The translations under genes and the position numbers were made by a program. This document shows, piece after piece, positions 46,263 to 55,111 of a stretch of 64,000 nucleotides of DNA (within the stretch, counting starts at the first letter, position 1; each line of letters begins with the position of its first letter). Location: positions 39,620 through 103,619 of the forward strand of contig JADLHG010000029.1 in NCBI GenBank assembly GCA_020848905.1, read 5' to 3'. The DNA comes from Deltaproteobacteria bacterium (GTDB taxonomy: Bacteria > Myxococcota_A > Polyangia > GCA-2747355 > JADLHG01). The notes under the pieces were generated by a model. It was not told the origin of the DNA. It made no database searches and saw only the letters and a list, made by a program, of their open reading frames with translations.

Positions 46263-48993
46263 GGAGCCGGTCCACTTCCTTCACCAGGTCGAGCACGTCC
46301 ACGCGTCCGTCCCCCGAGAGGTCCAGCTCGGGGCGGCTCGGTTGCTCCCCCTTGATCACGGCCACGATCGCGTCCGCCGTGCCGAGCGCCTTCGGATCCA
46401 CCGGCCGGCACCCGTCGCGATCCACTTTTCCGCGGCTCCCGGGCGCGCTCACGGGGCAGAGGTCGCACAGGTCCCCCGCGCCGTCCTCGTCGAAGTCCGC
46501 CTGGTCCGCGTTCGCCACCCTCGGGCAGTTGTCGGCCACGTCCAGCTTCCCGTCCCCGTCGAGGTCCTCGGGGTCGGTCACCTCGGGAGGATCCAGTTTT
46601 CGGTCCACGACGAAGGGGATCACGAAGGCCGAGAAGACCCGGGCGCGGCCGGGACGCTCATCCACCGCGCGGACCGACAGCACGTGCGTCCCCTCGGCGA
46701 GCCCCGACACGTCCACGTCGTCGAGCGCGAAGGTCCGGTCCCCGCCCGCGTCGGCGCCGCGCTTCATCGGGACAAAGCCCTCCCAGAGCCCCTCGGGCGA
46801 GCCCGTCGCCGGCTGCGCGCCGCCCAGCGCCCCGTTCCCCGCGTCGAGGCGCACGTACGCCGCGCCGGCCGTGGCTCCGACCCGCAGGGCCACCTGGAGC
46901 CGCCTCCCCGTCACCTTCGGCAGGAGGAGGACCTTCGCCGGCACGCGCACCCCCCCCGCGCTCCGCCGCTCGCCGACGGTCTGCACGGGCGCATCCGCCA
47001 CGCGCTGCCCGGCCTGCCGGAGCTCCACCGGCCGCGCGCCGTTCTCGGGCCGCGCGGGTCCGGCCACGGCATACGCGGCGTAGTTCTTCTCGGGCCCCGA
47101 GGGGACCGCCAGACTCACGAGCCCGTAGCCCGGGGGAGGCGAGGCCCCCGCCGCGGCAGCACCGTAGCGACTCAGCGCCGCCTGCACCTGCGCCTGCGGC
47201 AACGCCTTGGGGTCGAGGACAGTGGTCGTTTGCACGGGGGAGTTTCCCGTCAGCTCGGTCAGCACCGTCCCGGGGGGGAAGGCCGTCACCACCAACGGGC
47301 GCGGATCGAACCCGCCGAAGCGCGCCACGCCATCCGGCCCCACCCGACCGTCTCCGCCGATGTTGTCGTGAAGCGCCACGAGCAGCGCCGCCCCCTGGCC
47401 CGGGACGACGCGCTCGTAGACGTAGGCGTCGTCGTCCACCAGGCGGTTGAACATGCCGCCGCGCGCGTAGCGGTTGTGGAGGTCCACGAGCGTCGTGATC
47501 GTGGATCCCAAATCGCCGAGCGCGTCGACGCGCCCGGGGCGGACCCAGCTCTTCGGATCGGGGTTGTTCCCGTCGAAGAAGACCACCGCGTCCCCGGGTC
47601 GCGTGAGCACGAAGGCCAGCGCCAGGTTCTCCTGCAGGTCCGGCGCATACTGGTCGTGGCTCTGGGCGAAGGAGACGGCGTCGTTGCGCCCCATCCCGCC
47701 GAACTCCTCCAGCGCCCCCGCGTCCCCTCCGTGCGGGAAGGAGAGCTGCCCGAGGTCCCCATTGCCGCCCGCCCCCTGGCCGAAGAGGCTCAGCAACCGG
47801 AACATGAGGGGAAAGTTCAAGAGCTTCATCCCCGTCCTGCGGTAGGACTTGAGCTCTCCGTGGATGTCCCCCGTGTAGCTCTCGCCGAAGATGATCGCGT
47901 CGTCCCGGTCGTCGTCGTCGTCGGAATCCTTGTTCCCCCGCCGCTGGTCGTAGTCGTCCTGGATCGCCTTGTTGAAGGCCACAGGGTCGCCCGCGAAGTC
48001 GTAGGCGAAGAAGCTCTCGGGCACGTGCCGGATCGCGTCCAGGCGGTACCCGTCGGCGTCGGTTGCCTTGCCCATCCACCGCATCCAGCGGTGCAGGTAC
48101 TGCCGGATGTCCTCGGGGACCGGCTTGCCTCCCGGATAGCACTCGGCGCAGTTCGGCTGGCGGACGAAGACGGGCAGAGGGAGACCGTTCGCGTTGTTCT
48201 TGCCGTCCCGCGCCCCGTCGATCCCCGTGCCGCTACCGTTCAGGACCTGCTCGTTCGCGAAGTCGATCAGTCCCAGGAGGGAGTAGTTCTGGTTCTCCCA
48301 CATCGGCGAGTAGTCGGTCCACGGAGCGCGTACGAGGTGCGTGTAGCCCGGCACGCTCGCCCCCGCCGGCATCTGCACCGCGGCGACGAGCGGCTCAGGG
48401 TTCCAGTTGGCGCTCTTCGGCGAGACCCAGGCGGTGCCCCCGCCGAGCGGCTGTGGCACGAGCACCTCGTAGGTCACGCCCCCGTCGAAGGTGCGCGCCG
48501 GCAGCAGGTGGTAATCGAGCGGCCGCGTGTGAGGGAACTGGTCGATGCGGACCGGGTCCAGCGTGACGAAGGAGTTCTCGATGAGCGCGGGGTTGGCGTT
48601 GTGGTTCATCACCACGTCGAAGATGACCTTGCCCCCGAAGCGGTGCACCGCCCCGGTCAGCGAGACGAGCTCGGCCCGCGTCCCGTAGCGCGTCGGCACG
48701 GTGCCGCGCTGGAGCTGGTCCCCGAGGTCGAAACGATCGTAGGCCGAGTAGCCCACGTCAGCGGTCCCCTCGGCCCCCTTGCTGGGCGGGGGCAACCAGA
48801 TCACGGCGTAGCCGGCCTGCGCTACCTCGGGGAGGCGCGCCTCGATCTCTTTCCAGCTCGTCTGGAAGTACTGGAGGTAGACCCGGGCCCGGCTCTCTCG
48901 CGCGAGCAGGAGCAGAACCGCCACGCCGAGGAGCGGCAGCGCGATCCAGGCCCTTCGGAGCCGCGTCTGGCGGCGACCTCGCACGTGCACCAT
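46252..48993 (-). CDS. Secreted GH13 alpha-amylase-like enzyme with dockerin-like tail
   Basis: ATG at 48993 gives 913 residues with an Arg-rich N-terminus and hydrophobic signal (about 12-35). The GH13 motifs are complete: Asp-Val-Val-Met-Asn-His (about 126), Gly-Tyr-Arg-Leu-Asp-Ala-Ile-Arg-His (about 317, nucleophile Asp), Phe-Gly-Glu-Ser (about 367, acid/base Glu) and Gln-Ser-His-Asp (about 444). Beta domains follow. Calcium repeats lie at about 806-850. The last 30 residues hold Asp-Leu-Ser-Gly-Asp-Gly-Arg-Val-Asp-Val-Leu-Asp-Leu, a good dockerin calcium loop and helix, with a degenerate first half before it. It should cleave alpha-1,4-glucan outside the cytoplasm. It begins 8 bases after the barrel gene's stop. 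Confidence 0.9.
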   Translation of the reverse strand: MVHVRGRRQTRLRRAWIALPLLGVAVLLLLARESRARVYLQYFQTSWKEIEARLPEVAQAGYAVIWLPPPSKGAEGTADVGYSAYDRFDLGDQLQRGTVPTRYGTRAELVSLTGAVHRFGGKVIFDVVMNHNANPALIENSFVTLDPVRIDQFPHTRPLDYHLLPARTFDGGVTYEVLVPQPLGGGTAWVSPKSANWNPEPLVAAVQMPAGASVPGYTHLVRAPWTDYSPMWENQNYSLLGLIDFANEQVLNGSGTGIDGARDGKNNANGLPLPVFVRQPNCAECYPGGKPVPEDIRQYLHRWMRWMGKATDADGYRLDAIRHVPESFFAYDFAGDPVAFNKAIQDDYDQRRGNKDSDDDDDRDDAIIFGESYTGDIHGELKSYRRTGMKLLNFPLMFRLLSLFGQGAGGNGDLGQLSFPHGGDAGALEEFGGMGRNDAVSFAQSHDQYAPDLQENLALAFVLTRPGDAVVFFDGNNPDPKSWVRPGRVDALGDLGSTITTLVDLHNRYARGGMFNRLVDDDAYVYERVVPGQGAALLVALHDNIGGDGRVGPDGVARFGGFDPRPLVVTAFPPGTVLTELTGNSPVQTTTVLDPKALPQAQVQAALSRYGAAAAGASPPPGYGLVSLAVPSGPEKNYAAYAVAGPARPENGARPVELRQAGQRVADAPVQTVGERRSAGGVRVPAKVLLLPKVTGRRLQVALRVGATAGAAYVRLDAGNGALGGAQPATGSPEGLWEGFVPMKRGADAGGDRTFALDDVDVSGLAEGTHVLSVRAVDERPGRARVFSAFVIPFVVDRKLDPPEVTDPEDLDGDGKLDVADNCPRVANADQADFDEDGAGDLCDLCPVSAPGSRGKVDRDGCRPVDPKALGTADAIVAVIKGEQPSRPELDLSGDGRVDVLDLVKEVDRLHAR

Positions 48994-49001
48994 CCGAAAC
49001 C

Positions 49002-51278
49002 TCAGAAGCTCGCCGAGACGGTCCCGATGCCTCGCACCACGTTCTTGAAGCGGAAGCTCATCGCCTCGTCCCGCACGGCGTCCCGCGTGACGTCCACGTC
49101 CTTGTTGAGCCACTGCATGTACCAGCCGAGCGTGGCGCCACCGAACTGGTAGCGCAGGTCCAAAAACACGTTCGTCTTCCAGGTCTGGTAGTCGGGGTAG
49201 TCGGCCCGCCCGGCCACGACGGCCCCGCTCCGGTGCCCCTCGAGCCAGTAGTCGAAGCGGAAGCCGACGGTTGCACTGAACTCGTCGGTGAACTGGGTCC
49301 CGAGCGAGGTCTTGGTGAAGATGAGGTGCCCCGAGTAGTCGTCCCCGTCCAGGTCGAGGTCCCTCAGATCCCGGTCGAAGATGTACTTGAGTTTCGTCTC
49401 CCAGCGCAGCCCCTTGCCCACGTTGAAGACATACGCCGCCTTGAGCGCGCCGATCATGGTGCGTCGCGCCTGGTTCTGGCGATACACGCTCCGCGGGTCA
49501 CGCCCGCGGTCGTTCGTGTTGGCGTACGAGAAGAAGTCGGTGTCGGTCATGCCGTCCGAGTAGAGAAAGCTCGGGTAGACCCCGTAGACCTTGCCCGAAC
49601 GATCGTCCCGCGGGCAGGCCTGCGCGGCGATCGGGGCGCCAGCCTGGTCGGTGATCCGGTTTCCCGTGCAGCGATCCTGGGCGTCGGTGTTGTACTCGAG
49701 GAACGAATACTCGGCGTCCAGCTCGAACGCCCCGCGCACCAGCCTCGGGGCGAAGGTCACGCCGTGCCAGCCGACGATCGACTCGTAGAACGCGTCGCGA
49801 AAATCGATGAACTCGTTCGCGACGTTGATCGTGGGCACCTGGCCGTCGAGGAACCCGTCGGTCAGGAGCACGTCCGCCTCGCGCCGGGCGCCGAAGGTGG
49901 CGACCCAGTCCTCGCCGATGTTGAAGTACTCGAGCCGCAGGTCGAGCCCGATGCCGAAGGGGTCCGCGAGGTCCGCCCGCGCCTTGAGCGCGTAGCCGTG
50001 CGCGGTCTTCATCGGGATGGGCGAGATCCCCTGGTTTCCGTCCACGCTGTTGAAGACGTAGCCCAGGTCGGGCTTGCTCAGCGAATAGGCGCCAAAGAGA
50101 TTCACGTCCACGAAGCCCTTGTTGATCTGCACCTCGAGGCTCGAGTTCAGGTTCTGGTAGCGGGGGAGGGTGGAGACCACGCCGTCGCGCCGGTCGATGA
50201 AGTTCGTGGACCCGAGGGCATCCGGGTCGTTGAGGTCCGCCTCCTCGTCGAGGAGGTAGGTCGAGATCCAGGTCCACGAGATCCAGTCCTTCACCTTCTG
50301 GCTCAGCTTGAGCGCGTAGGAGGCGTCCCGCGTCCAGAAGGGATTCTCGACCAGGGGGTCGTCGATGCCGCTCGTCCAGCCCGCCGAGGCGTAGAGCTTG
50401 GGCAAGGAGATGCGGGCCACCATCCACTCGAGCGAGCCGATGGCACCGTCCAGGAACAGCCCGTGCGCATTGTCGCGATCGATGTAGCGCACCTTGCCGA
50501 TGGTCCAGGGATTCAGCATGCCGAGGTCGCTCGCGCCGGCGTGAAAGGTGCGGATCCCGGGGATGGGCGGCATCAGCCGCACGTAGAGCCCGCGGAGCTG
50601 AATGTACGCGGCGTGGTTCAGTCCCAGGCTCTCGCCCGTGGCGTTGGCGCCCGACGGAAGCCCGCTCTCCCCGAGCGCCAGATCCCCGTTCTCATAGAAG
50701 TCGGCCCACTGCCGGTGGAAGCGACTTGCCAGGCGCGCGCCCACCTCCACGCGATCCGAGACGCGTCCGTCCAGGTAGAGCACGAGCTCCGAGGCGAAGC
50801 CGTTGTTGCCCGAGTAGTTGTCCCCGCGCGGGTGCGGCGTGCCGAGGCTCACCGACCCCTGAGACTGGTCGTTCTGGTAGAGGATCTTGGTGTACGTCTC
50901 GGCGCGCCAGCGGAGCGAGATCTTCGACGGAGCCTGGCTCTTCGGCACCTCGCTCAGCACCTTGGCCTTGAAGCGCTCGGCCCACTCCTTGAGGAACTCG
51001 CGCTGCTCGACGGAAAACGGCGCGCGATCGAGGCCGAGATCCGGTTTGCCCGGCGTGCCCGCCTTGCCCGGTGCGGCCGCCCCCGCGGGCTTCGCCTCCT
51101 CCTCGTCCTCCTCGTCCTCCGCCTTCGCGGAAGGCTGACTCGCCGGCGCCGGCGTCCCTTCGCGCGGGGCTCCCTGCGACCACCCGCTCGCCGGGAGGAG
51201 CAGCAGCGCCACCGCGCCCGCGCCGAGGGAAAGAGCGAAGAGCAGGAAGCGCGATCGGCGTTCTACACGGTGGGACAT
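49002..51278 (-). CDS. Large outer-membrane beta-barrel, first gene of the glucan operon
   Basis: ATG at 51278 gives 758 residues. A signal peptide (cleaved after about Gly-Trp-Ser-Gln) is followed by a disordered Glu/Asp/Ala/Pro-rich stretch and a short helix (Gln-Arg-Glu-Phe-Leu-Lys-Glu-Trp). From about residue 125 to the end the sequence alternates aromatic and polar residues in strand-length runs, with Asp/Asn/Gly loops, and it closes with Val-Ser-Ala-Ser-Phe, the C-terminal Phe of outer-membrane barrels. Position, size and co-transcription with GH13 genes suggest a porin for maltodextrins, but no TonB box is seen, so it is not SusC-like. The sigma-54 promoter lies about 40 bases upstream. 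Confidence 0.85.
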   Translation of the reverse strand: MSHRVERRSRFLLFALSLGAGAVALLLLPASGWSQGAPREGTPAPASQPSAKAEDEEDEEEAKPAGAAAPGKAGTPGKPDLGLDRAPFSVEQREFLKEWAERFKAKVLSEVPKSQAPSKISLRWRAETYTKILYQNDQSQGSVSLGTPHPRGDNYSGNNGFASELVLYLDGRVSDRVEVGARLASRFHRQWADFYENGDLALGESGLPSGANATGESLGLNHAAYIQLRGLYVRLMPPIPGIRTFHAGASDLGMLNPWTIGKVRYIDRDNAHGLFLDGAIGSLEWMVARISLPKLYASAGWTSGIDDPLVENPFWTRDASYALKLSQKVKDWISWTWISTYLLDEEADLNDPDALGSTNFIDRRDGVVSTLPRYQNLNSSLEVQINKGFVDVNLFGAYSLSKPDLGYVFNSVDGNQGISPIPMKTAHGYALKARADLADPFGIGLDLRLEYFNIGEDWVATFGARREADVLLTDGFLDGQVPTINVANEFIDFRDAFYESIVGWHGVTFAPRLVRGAFELDAEYSFLEYNTDAQDRCTGNRITDQAGAPIAAQACPRDDRSGKVYGVYPSFLYSDGMTDTDFFSYANTNDRGRDPRSVYRQNQARRTMIGALKAAYVFNVGKGLRWETKLKYIFDRDLRDLDLDGDDYSGHLIFTKTSLGTQFTDEFSATVGFRFDYWLEGHRSGAVVAGRADYPDYQTWKTNVFLDLRYQFGGATLGWYMQWLNKDVDVTRDAVRDEAMSFRFKNVVRGIGTVSASF

Positions 51279-51314
51279 GGGCAACCGTTGTCGGGCACAG
51301 TGCGTCGGCAGCGT

Positions 51315-51330
51315 GGCAAGAAGTCTGCCA
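51315..51330 (-). promoter_or_regulatory. Sigma-54 promoter of the glucan operon
   Basis: On the minus strand the 16 bases read TGGCAG-ACTTC-TTGCC. The -24 and -12 elements (TGGCA, TTGC) and their 5-base spacing fit the sigma-54 consensus TGGCAC-N5-TTGC. It faces the barrel gene, whose ATG lies 36 bases beyond, and comes just after the gene for a sigma-54 activator. Confidence 0.72.
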
Positions 51331-51382
51331 AGAGGCAGGTGCCTCAAATCACGCCCGGTCGCGGTCCGCGCCCCTGCCCGGT

Positions 51383-51397
51383 GTTGCCGTACGCAAC
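51383..51397. promoter_or_regulatory. Upstream activator site 1 (GTTGCG-N5-CAAC)
   Basis: On the minus strand GTTGCGTACGGCAAC forms an inverted repeat GTTGC/GCAAC-like arm pair around a 5-base centre. Its centre lies about 85 bases upstream of the expected start point, the usual distance for an NtrC-type enhancer. A matching site lies 45 bases further upstream. Confidence 0.6.
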
Positions 51398-51427
51398 GTC
51401 GGCGCCCTCCTCCCTCGCACGCGGCGC

Positions 51428-51442
51428 GTTGAGATCCGCAAC
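51428..51442. promoter_or_regulatory. Upstream activator site 2 (GTTGCG-N5-CAAC)
   Basis: On the minus strand GTTGCGGATCTCAAC shares GTTGCG and CAAC at the same spacing with site 1. Its centre lies about 130 bases from the expected start point. Two half-matching dyads in a 64-base span, next to the activator gene, suggest co-operative binding by that activator. Confidence 0.58.
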
Positions 51443-51464
51443 ACGCGTCGAGACGGGTCCCGAC

Positions 51465-52883
51465 TCAGCGATCGTCTCCCTCGTCAGGAAGTTCCTCGCC
51501 GTCCACGGCGTCGTAGCGGCGCAGCTTCTTCCAGAGGGTGGTGCGGTTGATCCCGAGGCATTCGGCGGCCCGACTCTTCTGCCCCCCCGCTCGCGCCATG
51601 ACGTGCTGAATGTGCCGCTGCTCCACTTCGTCGAGCGTCAGGCCTTCGAAGGGGTAGGGGGCCTCCGCCGGCAGGCGAGGCCCGCTCGCGGCCACGGCCG
51701 GGGAGCCCGGCGGCGAAGTTCCGAGGAGGTCCTCGACGTCCAGCACCTCCGACGAGGAGAGGATCACCGCACGCTCCACTACGTTCTGTAGCTCCCGCAC
51801 GTTCCCCGGCCACCTTTGGTGTGCCAGAGCAGCGAGCGCCTCCCGTGTGACCCCATCGATCCGCTTGCGTGCCTTCTGGGCGCTGTCCCGCACGAAGCGG
51901 TCCACGAGCAGTGGGATGTCTTCCAGCCGGCCCCGGAGCGGCGGAACGTCGAGTCGGATCACGTTGAGTCGGTAGAACAGATCCTCGCGGAAGCGCCCCG
52001 CATCCACGTCCGCGCGCAGGTCCCGGTTCGTGGCGGCGACCACCCGCACGTCGACGCGTTTGGTCTCGACGCTCCCCACGGGCTTGACCTCGCCCTCCTG
52101 CAGCAGACGCAGCAGCTTCGGCTGCATGTCGAGCGCCAGCTCGCCGATCTCGTCGAGGAAGAGCGTCCCGCGGTGCGCCGCCGTGGCCAGACCGACCTTC
52201 GTCCCCTGCGCGCCGGTGAAGGCCCCCTTCTCGTGTCCGAAGAGCTCGCTCTCGAGCAGCGTGCCGACGAGCGAACCGCAGTTCACGGCCACGAAGGGCC
52301 GGGCAGCACGCTCGCTGTGCACGTGCAGCGCGCGGGCAAAAAGCTCCTTACCCGTGCCGCTCTCGCCCTGGATGAGGACCGTCGTGCCACTACGGGCGAC
52401 CTTGCGCACCATGACGCAAAGCGCGCGCATCGGCGGCGATGCACCAAGGATCGCGTCCACTCCGTGGGAACTCCGGAGCTCCCGTCGCAGCCCCTCGTTC
52501 TCGTCGCGCAGGACGCGCTCCTCGAGGGCGCGGGCCACGACGATGCGGAGTTCGTCGGGGGTGAAGGGTTTCGTGACGTAGTCCTTCGCCCCCTCCTTCA
52601 TCCCCCGGATGGCGTTCTCGATCGACGGGAAGGCGGTGATGAGGACCACCGGAAGCTCCGGTACCACCTCGCCGAGCCGGCGACAGAGCTCGATGCCGTC
52701 CATCTCCGGCATGTTGATGTCCGCCAGCACCAGGTCGAAGTCGGCCTCCCGCACCCGCACGAGGCCCTCCGCCGCCGAGGCGAGCGCCACCACCTCGTAC
52801 CCGCTGCGCGTCAGCAGATCGGCGCAGAGGGTCCGGACCCCTCGATCGTCATCGACCACCAGAATGCGAGGAGGAGGCGTCAT
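51465..52883 (-). CDS. NtrC-type sigma-54-dependent response regulator
   Basis: The product has 472 residues. The receiver domain has Val-Val-Asp-Asp-Asp, phosphoacceptor Asp in Val-Leu-Ala-Asp-Ile-Asn-Met-Pro, Thr in Leu-Ile-Thr-Ala and Lys in Thr-Lys-Pro-Phe. The AAA+ domain has Gly-Glu-Ser-Gly-Thr-Gly-Lys-Glu (Walker A), Gly-Ala-Phe-Thr-Gly-Ala (sigma-54 contact loop), Leu-Phe-Leu-Asp-Glu-Ile-Gly (Walker B) and Trp-Pro-Gly-Asn-Val-Arg-Glu-Leu. The Fis-type helix-turn-helix at the C-terminus has Asn-Arg-Thr-Thr-Leu-Trp-Lys-Lys. Its ATG overlaps the kinase stop by 4 bases. The nearest sigma-54 promoter is 135 bases past its stop, so it very probably switches on the glucan operon. Confidence 0.95.
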   Translation of the reverse strand: MTPPPRILVVDDDRGVRTLCADLLTRSGYEVVALASAAEGLVRVREADFDLVLADINMPEMDGIELCRRLGEVVPELPVVLITAFPSIENAIRGMKEGAKDYVTKPFTPDELRIVVARALEERVLRDENEGLRRELRSSHGVDAILGASPPMRALCVMVRKVARSGTTVLIQGESGTGKELFARALHVHSERAARPFVAVNCGSLVGTLLESELFGHEKGAFTGAQGTKVGLATAAHRGTLFLDEIGELALDMQPKLLRLLQEGEVKPVGSVETKRVDVRVVAATNRDLRADVDAGRFREDLFYRLNVIRLDVPPLRGRLEDIPLLVDRFVRDSAQKARKRIDGVTREALAALAHQRWPGNVRELQNVVERAVILSSSEVLDVEDLLGTSPPGSPAVAASGPRLPAEAPYPFEGLTLDEVEQRHIQHVMARAGGQKSRAAECLGINRTTLWKKLRRYDAVDGEELPDEGDDR

Positions 52884-55111
52884 GGCCGCACTATCGTCAT
52901 TTGCCCCGGAGCGGTCAATGTCGCCCCCTCCGCGGGGCGGAGCGGCAGCCGCACCCGGAAGGTCGCGCCCTGCCCGGGGGCGCTCGTGACCTCGAGGGTG
53001 CCTCCGTGATCGGCCACGATGCGCTGGCAGATGGCGAGGCCGAGCCCAGTGCCCTCGCCCGGGCCCTTCGTGGTGACGAAGGGGTCGAAGATCTTCGAGA
53101 CCGCGTCGGGCGCCACACCGGGGCCCGTGTCCTGCACGTCGAAGTAGACCGCCTCCGGCCGCCCTTCGGTCAGGTCACGTCCCGTCCGCACCGTAAGCGT
53201 GCCGCCGCGCCCGATGGCCTGCGCGCCGTTCGTGGCCAGGTTCACGAGCACCTGTTCGAGGCGTTGCGCGTCCACCAGCACCTCCGGCAGCCCCTCGGCG
53301 AGCTCTTGTCCGAGCCCGATCTGCCGGGTCCGCAGCTCCGGCGCGAGCAGCGGCAGCGTGCGCTCCACCAGCCGACTCAGATCCGTCGGGCTTCGCGCGC
53401 CGCTCTCGACCCGTGAGAAGTCGAGAAGGCCCCGCACGATGTGCTGCACGCGACGCGCCTCTTCGGCGATGAGCTCGAGCGCGGCTCGATCAGGGTCGGT
53501 CTCACTTCGTCCCTCGAGCAGAAGCTTGGCGTAGCCGAGCACGGTGGTGAGGGGGTTATTGATCTCGTGCGCCACCCCGGCGGCGAGCACGCCGACGCTC
53601 GAGAGCTTCTCGGAGCGTAGGAGCTGGCGCTCGAGCTCGGCCGGCCCACTGAGATCCTCCTGCACGATCACCGCTCCGTCCACGGATCCGCGTCGGTCGC
53701 GAAGCGCCGTCGCGCGGATGCGATAGCGACGGCAGCGGCGCCGGCAGAAGGGCGGCTGCACCTCCTCCAGGGTCAGGTCAAGGGGCAGCCCGTCGCTGAG
53801 GACCCGCCCGAGACGGGCGAAGAGCCCCTCGTCTTCCTGCCCCCCCGGAAAGACCAGACGGAGCGGTCGCCCGAGGACCTCCGTCGCCACGACGCCGCTC
53901 AGCTCTTCCTGCGCCGGATTGAGGCTCACGATCCGCCCCTCGCGGTCGAGCGAGATGACGCCGAGGGGGATGCTCCGCACGAGGTTCTCGCGGAACTCGG
54001 TGAGGGCGTAGAGGCTCTCGCGCCCCTCTCGCAGTCGCTCCACCATCGACGAGAAGCTGTTCCAGAGCTGCCCGATCTCGTCCTTCGCCGACACCGGCGG
54101 CACGCTTTCGGTCAGCTGTCCCGCCGCCACCGCCTCGGTACGCTCGACGAGGCGGGTGATGGGATGCGTGATCCGCCGCGCCAGCCCGGCCCCCATGGCC
54201 AGGGCCAGGAGCAGGACCCCGAGCGCGACGAGCACCGTGGCGCGGGTGGCGCGATGAGCCGCCGCGTAGGCCTGGTCGGCCGGCTGCTGGAGGACCACGC
54301 CCCAGCGCACCTCCCGAAAGCCGCTCATCCCGGCCAGGCTGCGGTAGACGGCGACCCACGGGCGGCCCGTGGCGTCCCTCACCTCGAGGAGCCCCTCGCC
54401 GGTGGTCGCGAGCACGCGGTCCACAGCCGCGTGCTCGGCCCGTACCGGACGCCGCCCGGTGGCCGCGGCCTCCATCCCCGCCGGCAACGGCCCGCTCGTC
54501 GCCACGAGCCGACCATCGCCGTCCACGAGGAAGAGGACCGACGCGGCTCCGAGCCGCGCCTCCGCGAGACGCCGTCCCACGAAGGTCAGGTCCACGACCC
54601 CTGCCAGAAACCCGAGCAGCTCTCCCTTGCGGTCACGCGCCTGGACCACGATCGCTACGTGTCGGCGCCCGCCGGGGCCGAAGAGCACGTCGCTGACGTA
54701 GCCCCCGTAGGTGTCGGCCAGATCCCAGCGCAGCGGCGCGCTGCCGAGGGGACTATCCCCCAGCACCCCGCGGCCCGCCCGGTCCAATACGACGATGCGT
54801 TCTAGAATTTCATGCTCTGATCGAAGGCGACGCAGGGAGCGCTCGAGCGGAGCGAGCGCCGAACGCTCGGTCCAGGCCGCAGCGGCCACCATCATCGCGC
54901 GCCGGGTGTCCTGCAGCGACCCGTTCAGGTGCTGACCCACGGAGCGGATCAGCGCGAGGTGCCCGCGGGTCACCTCTTCCTCGACCGTGCGCCGCGCGCT
55001 GCGGACCCCCAGCGCGCCGAGGAGCACGGTAGGGGCCACGGCGACAACCCCGAGGATCGCCATGAGCCGGGCCTGCAGTCCCCACCGGCCCCGCCCAACT
55101 CGCGCGCTCAC
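52880..55111 (-). CDS. Membrane sensor histidine kinase (Cache-like, HAMP, PAS)
   Basis: GTG at 55111 (GTGA overlap with the binding-protein gene) gives 743 residues. Layout: membrane helix at about 15-37, an extracytoplasmic sensor of about 260 residues resembling dCache, a second helix at about 305-328, HAMP (Arg-Ile-Thr-His-Pro-Ile), PAS at about 395-500 (Leu-Gly-Val-Ile-Ser-Leu-Asp), HisKA with Ala-Gly-Val-Ala-His-Glu-Ile-Asn-Asn-Pro, and HATPase with Asn-Leu-Ala-Thr-Asn, Asp-Thr-Gly-Pro-Gly and Gly-Thr-Gly-Leu-Gly-Leu. All catalytic boxes are intact. Coupling to a solute-binding protein gene upstream and an NtrC-type regulator downstream suggests that it reports loaded binding protein. 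Confidence 0.92.
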   Translation of the reverse strand: MSARVGRGRWGLQARLMAILGVVAVAPTVLLGALGVRSARRTVEEEVTRGHLALIRSVGQHLNGSLQDTRRAMMVAAAAWTERSALAPLERSLRRLRSEHEILERIVVLDRAGRGVLGDSPLGSAPLRWDLADTYGGYVSDVLFGPGGRRHVAIVVQARDRKGELLGFLAGVVDLTFVGRRLAEARLGAASVLFLVDGDGRLVATSGPLPAGMEAAATGRRPVRAEHAAVDRVLATTGEGLLEVRDATGRPWVAVYRSLAGMSGFREVRWGVVLQQPADQAYAAAHRATRATVLVALGVLLLALAMGAGLARRITHPITRLVERTEAVAAGQLTESVPPVSAKDEIGQLWNSFSSMVERLREGRESLYALTEFRENLVRSIPLGVISLDREGRIVSLNPAQEELSGVVATEVLGRPLRLVFPGGQEDEGLFARLGRVLSDGLPLDLTLEEVQPPFCRRRCRRYRIRATALRDRRGSVDGAVIVQEDLSGPAELERQLLRSEKLSSVGVLAAGVAHEINNPLTTVLGYAKLLLEGRSETDPDRAALELIAEEARRVQHIVRGLLDFSRVESGARSPTDLSRLVERTLPLLAPELRTRQIGLGQELAEGLPEVLVDAQRLEQVLVNLATNGAQAIGRGGTLTVRTGRDLTEGRPEAVYFDVQDTGPGVAPDAVSKIFDPFVTTKGPGEGTGLGLAICQRIVADHGGTLEVTSAPGQGATFRVRLPLRPAEGATLTAPGQMTIVRP

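Noticed and set aside
51281..51292. CAACCGTTG palindrome near the barrel start as a third enhancer site
   Set aside because: Its arm spacing is 1 base instead of 5-7 and the arm order is inverted relative to the two good sites.
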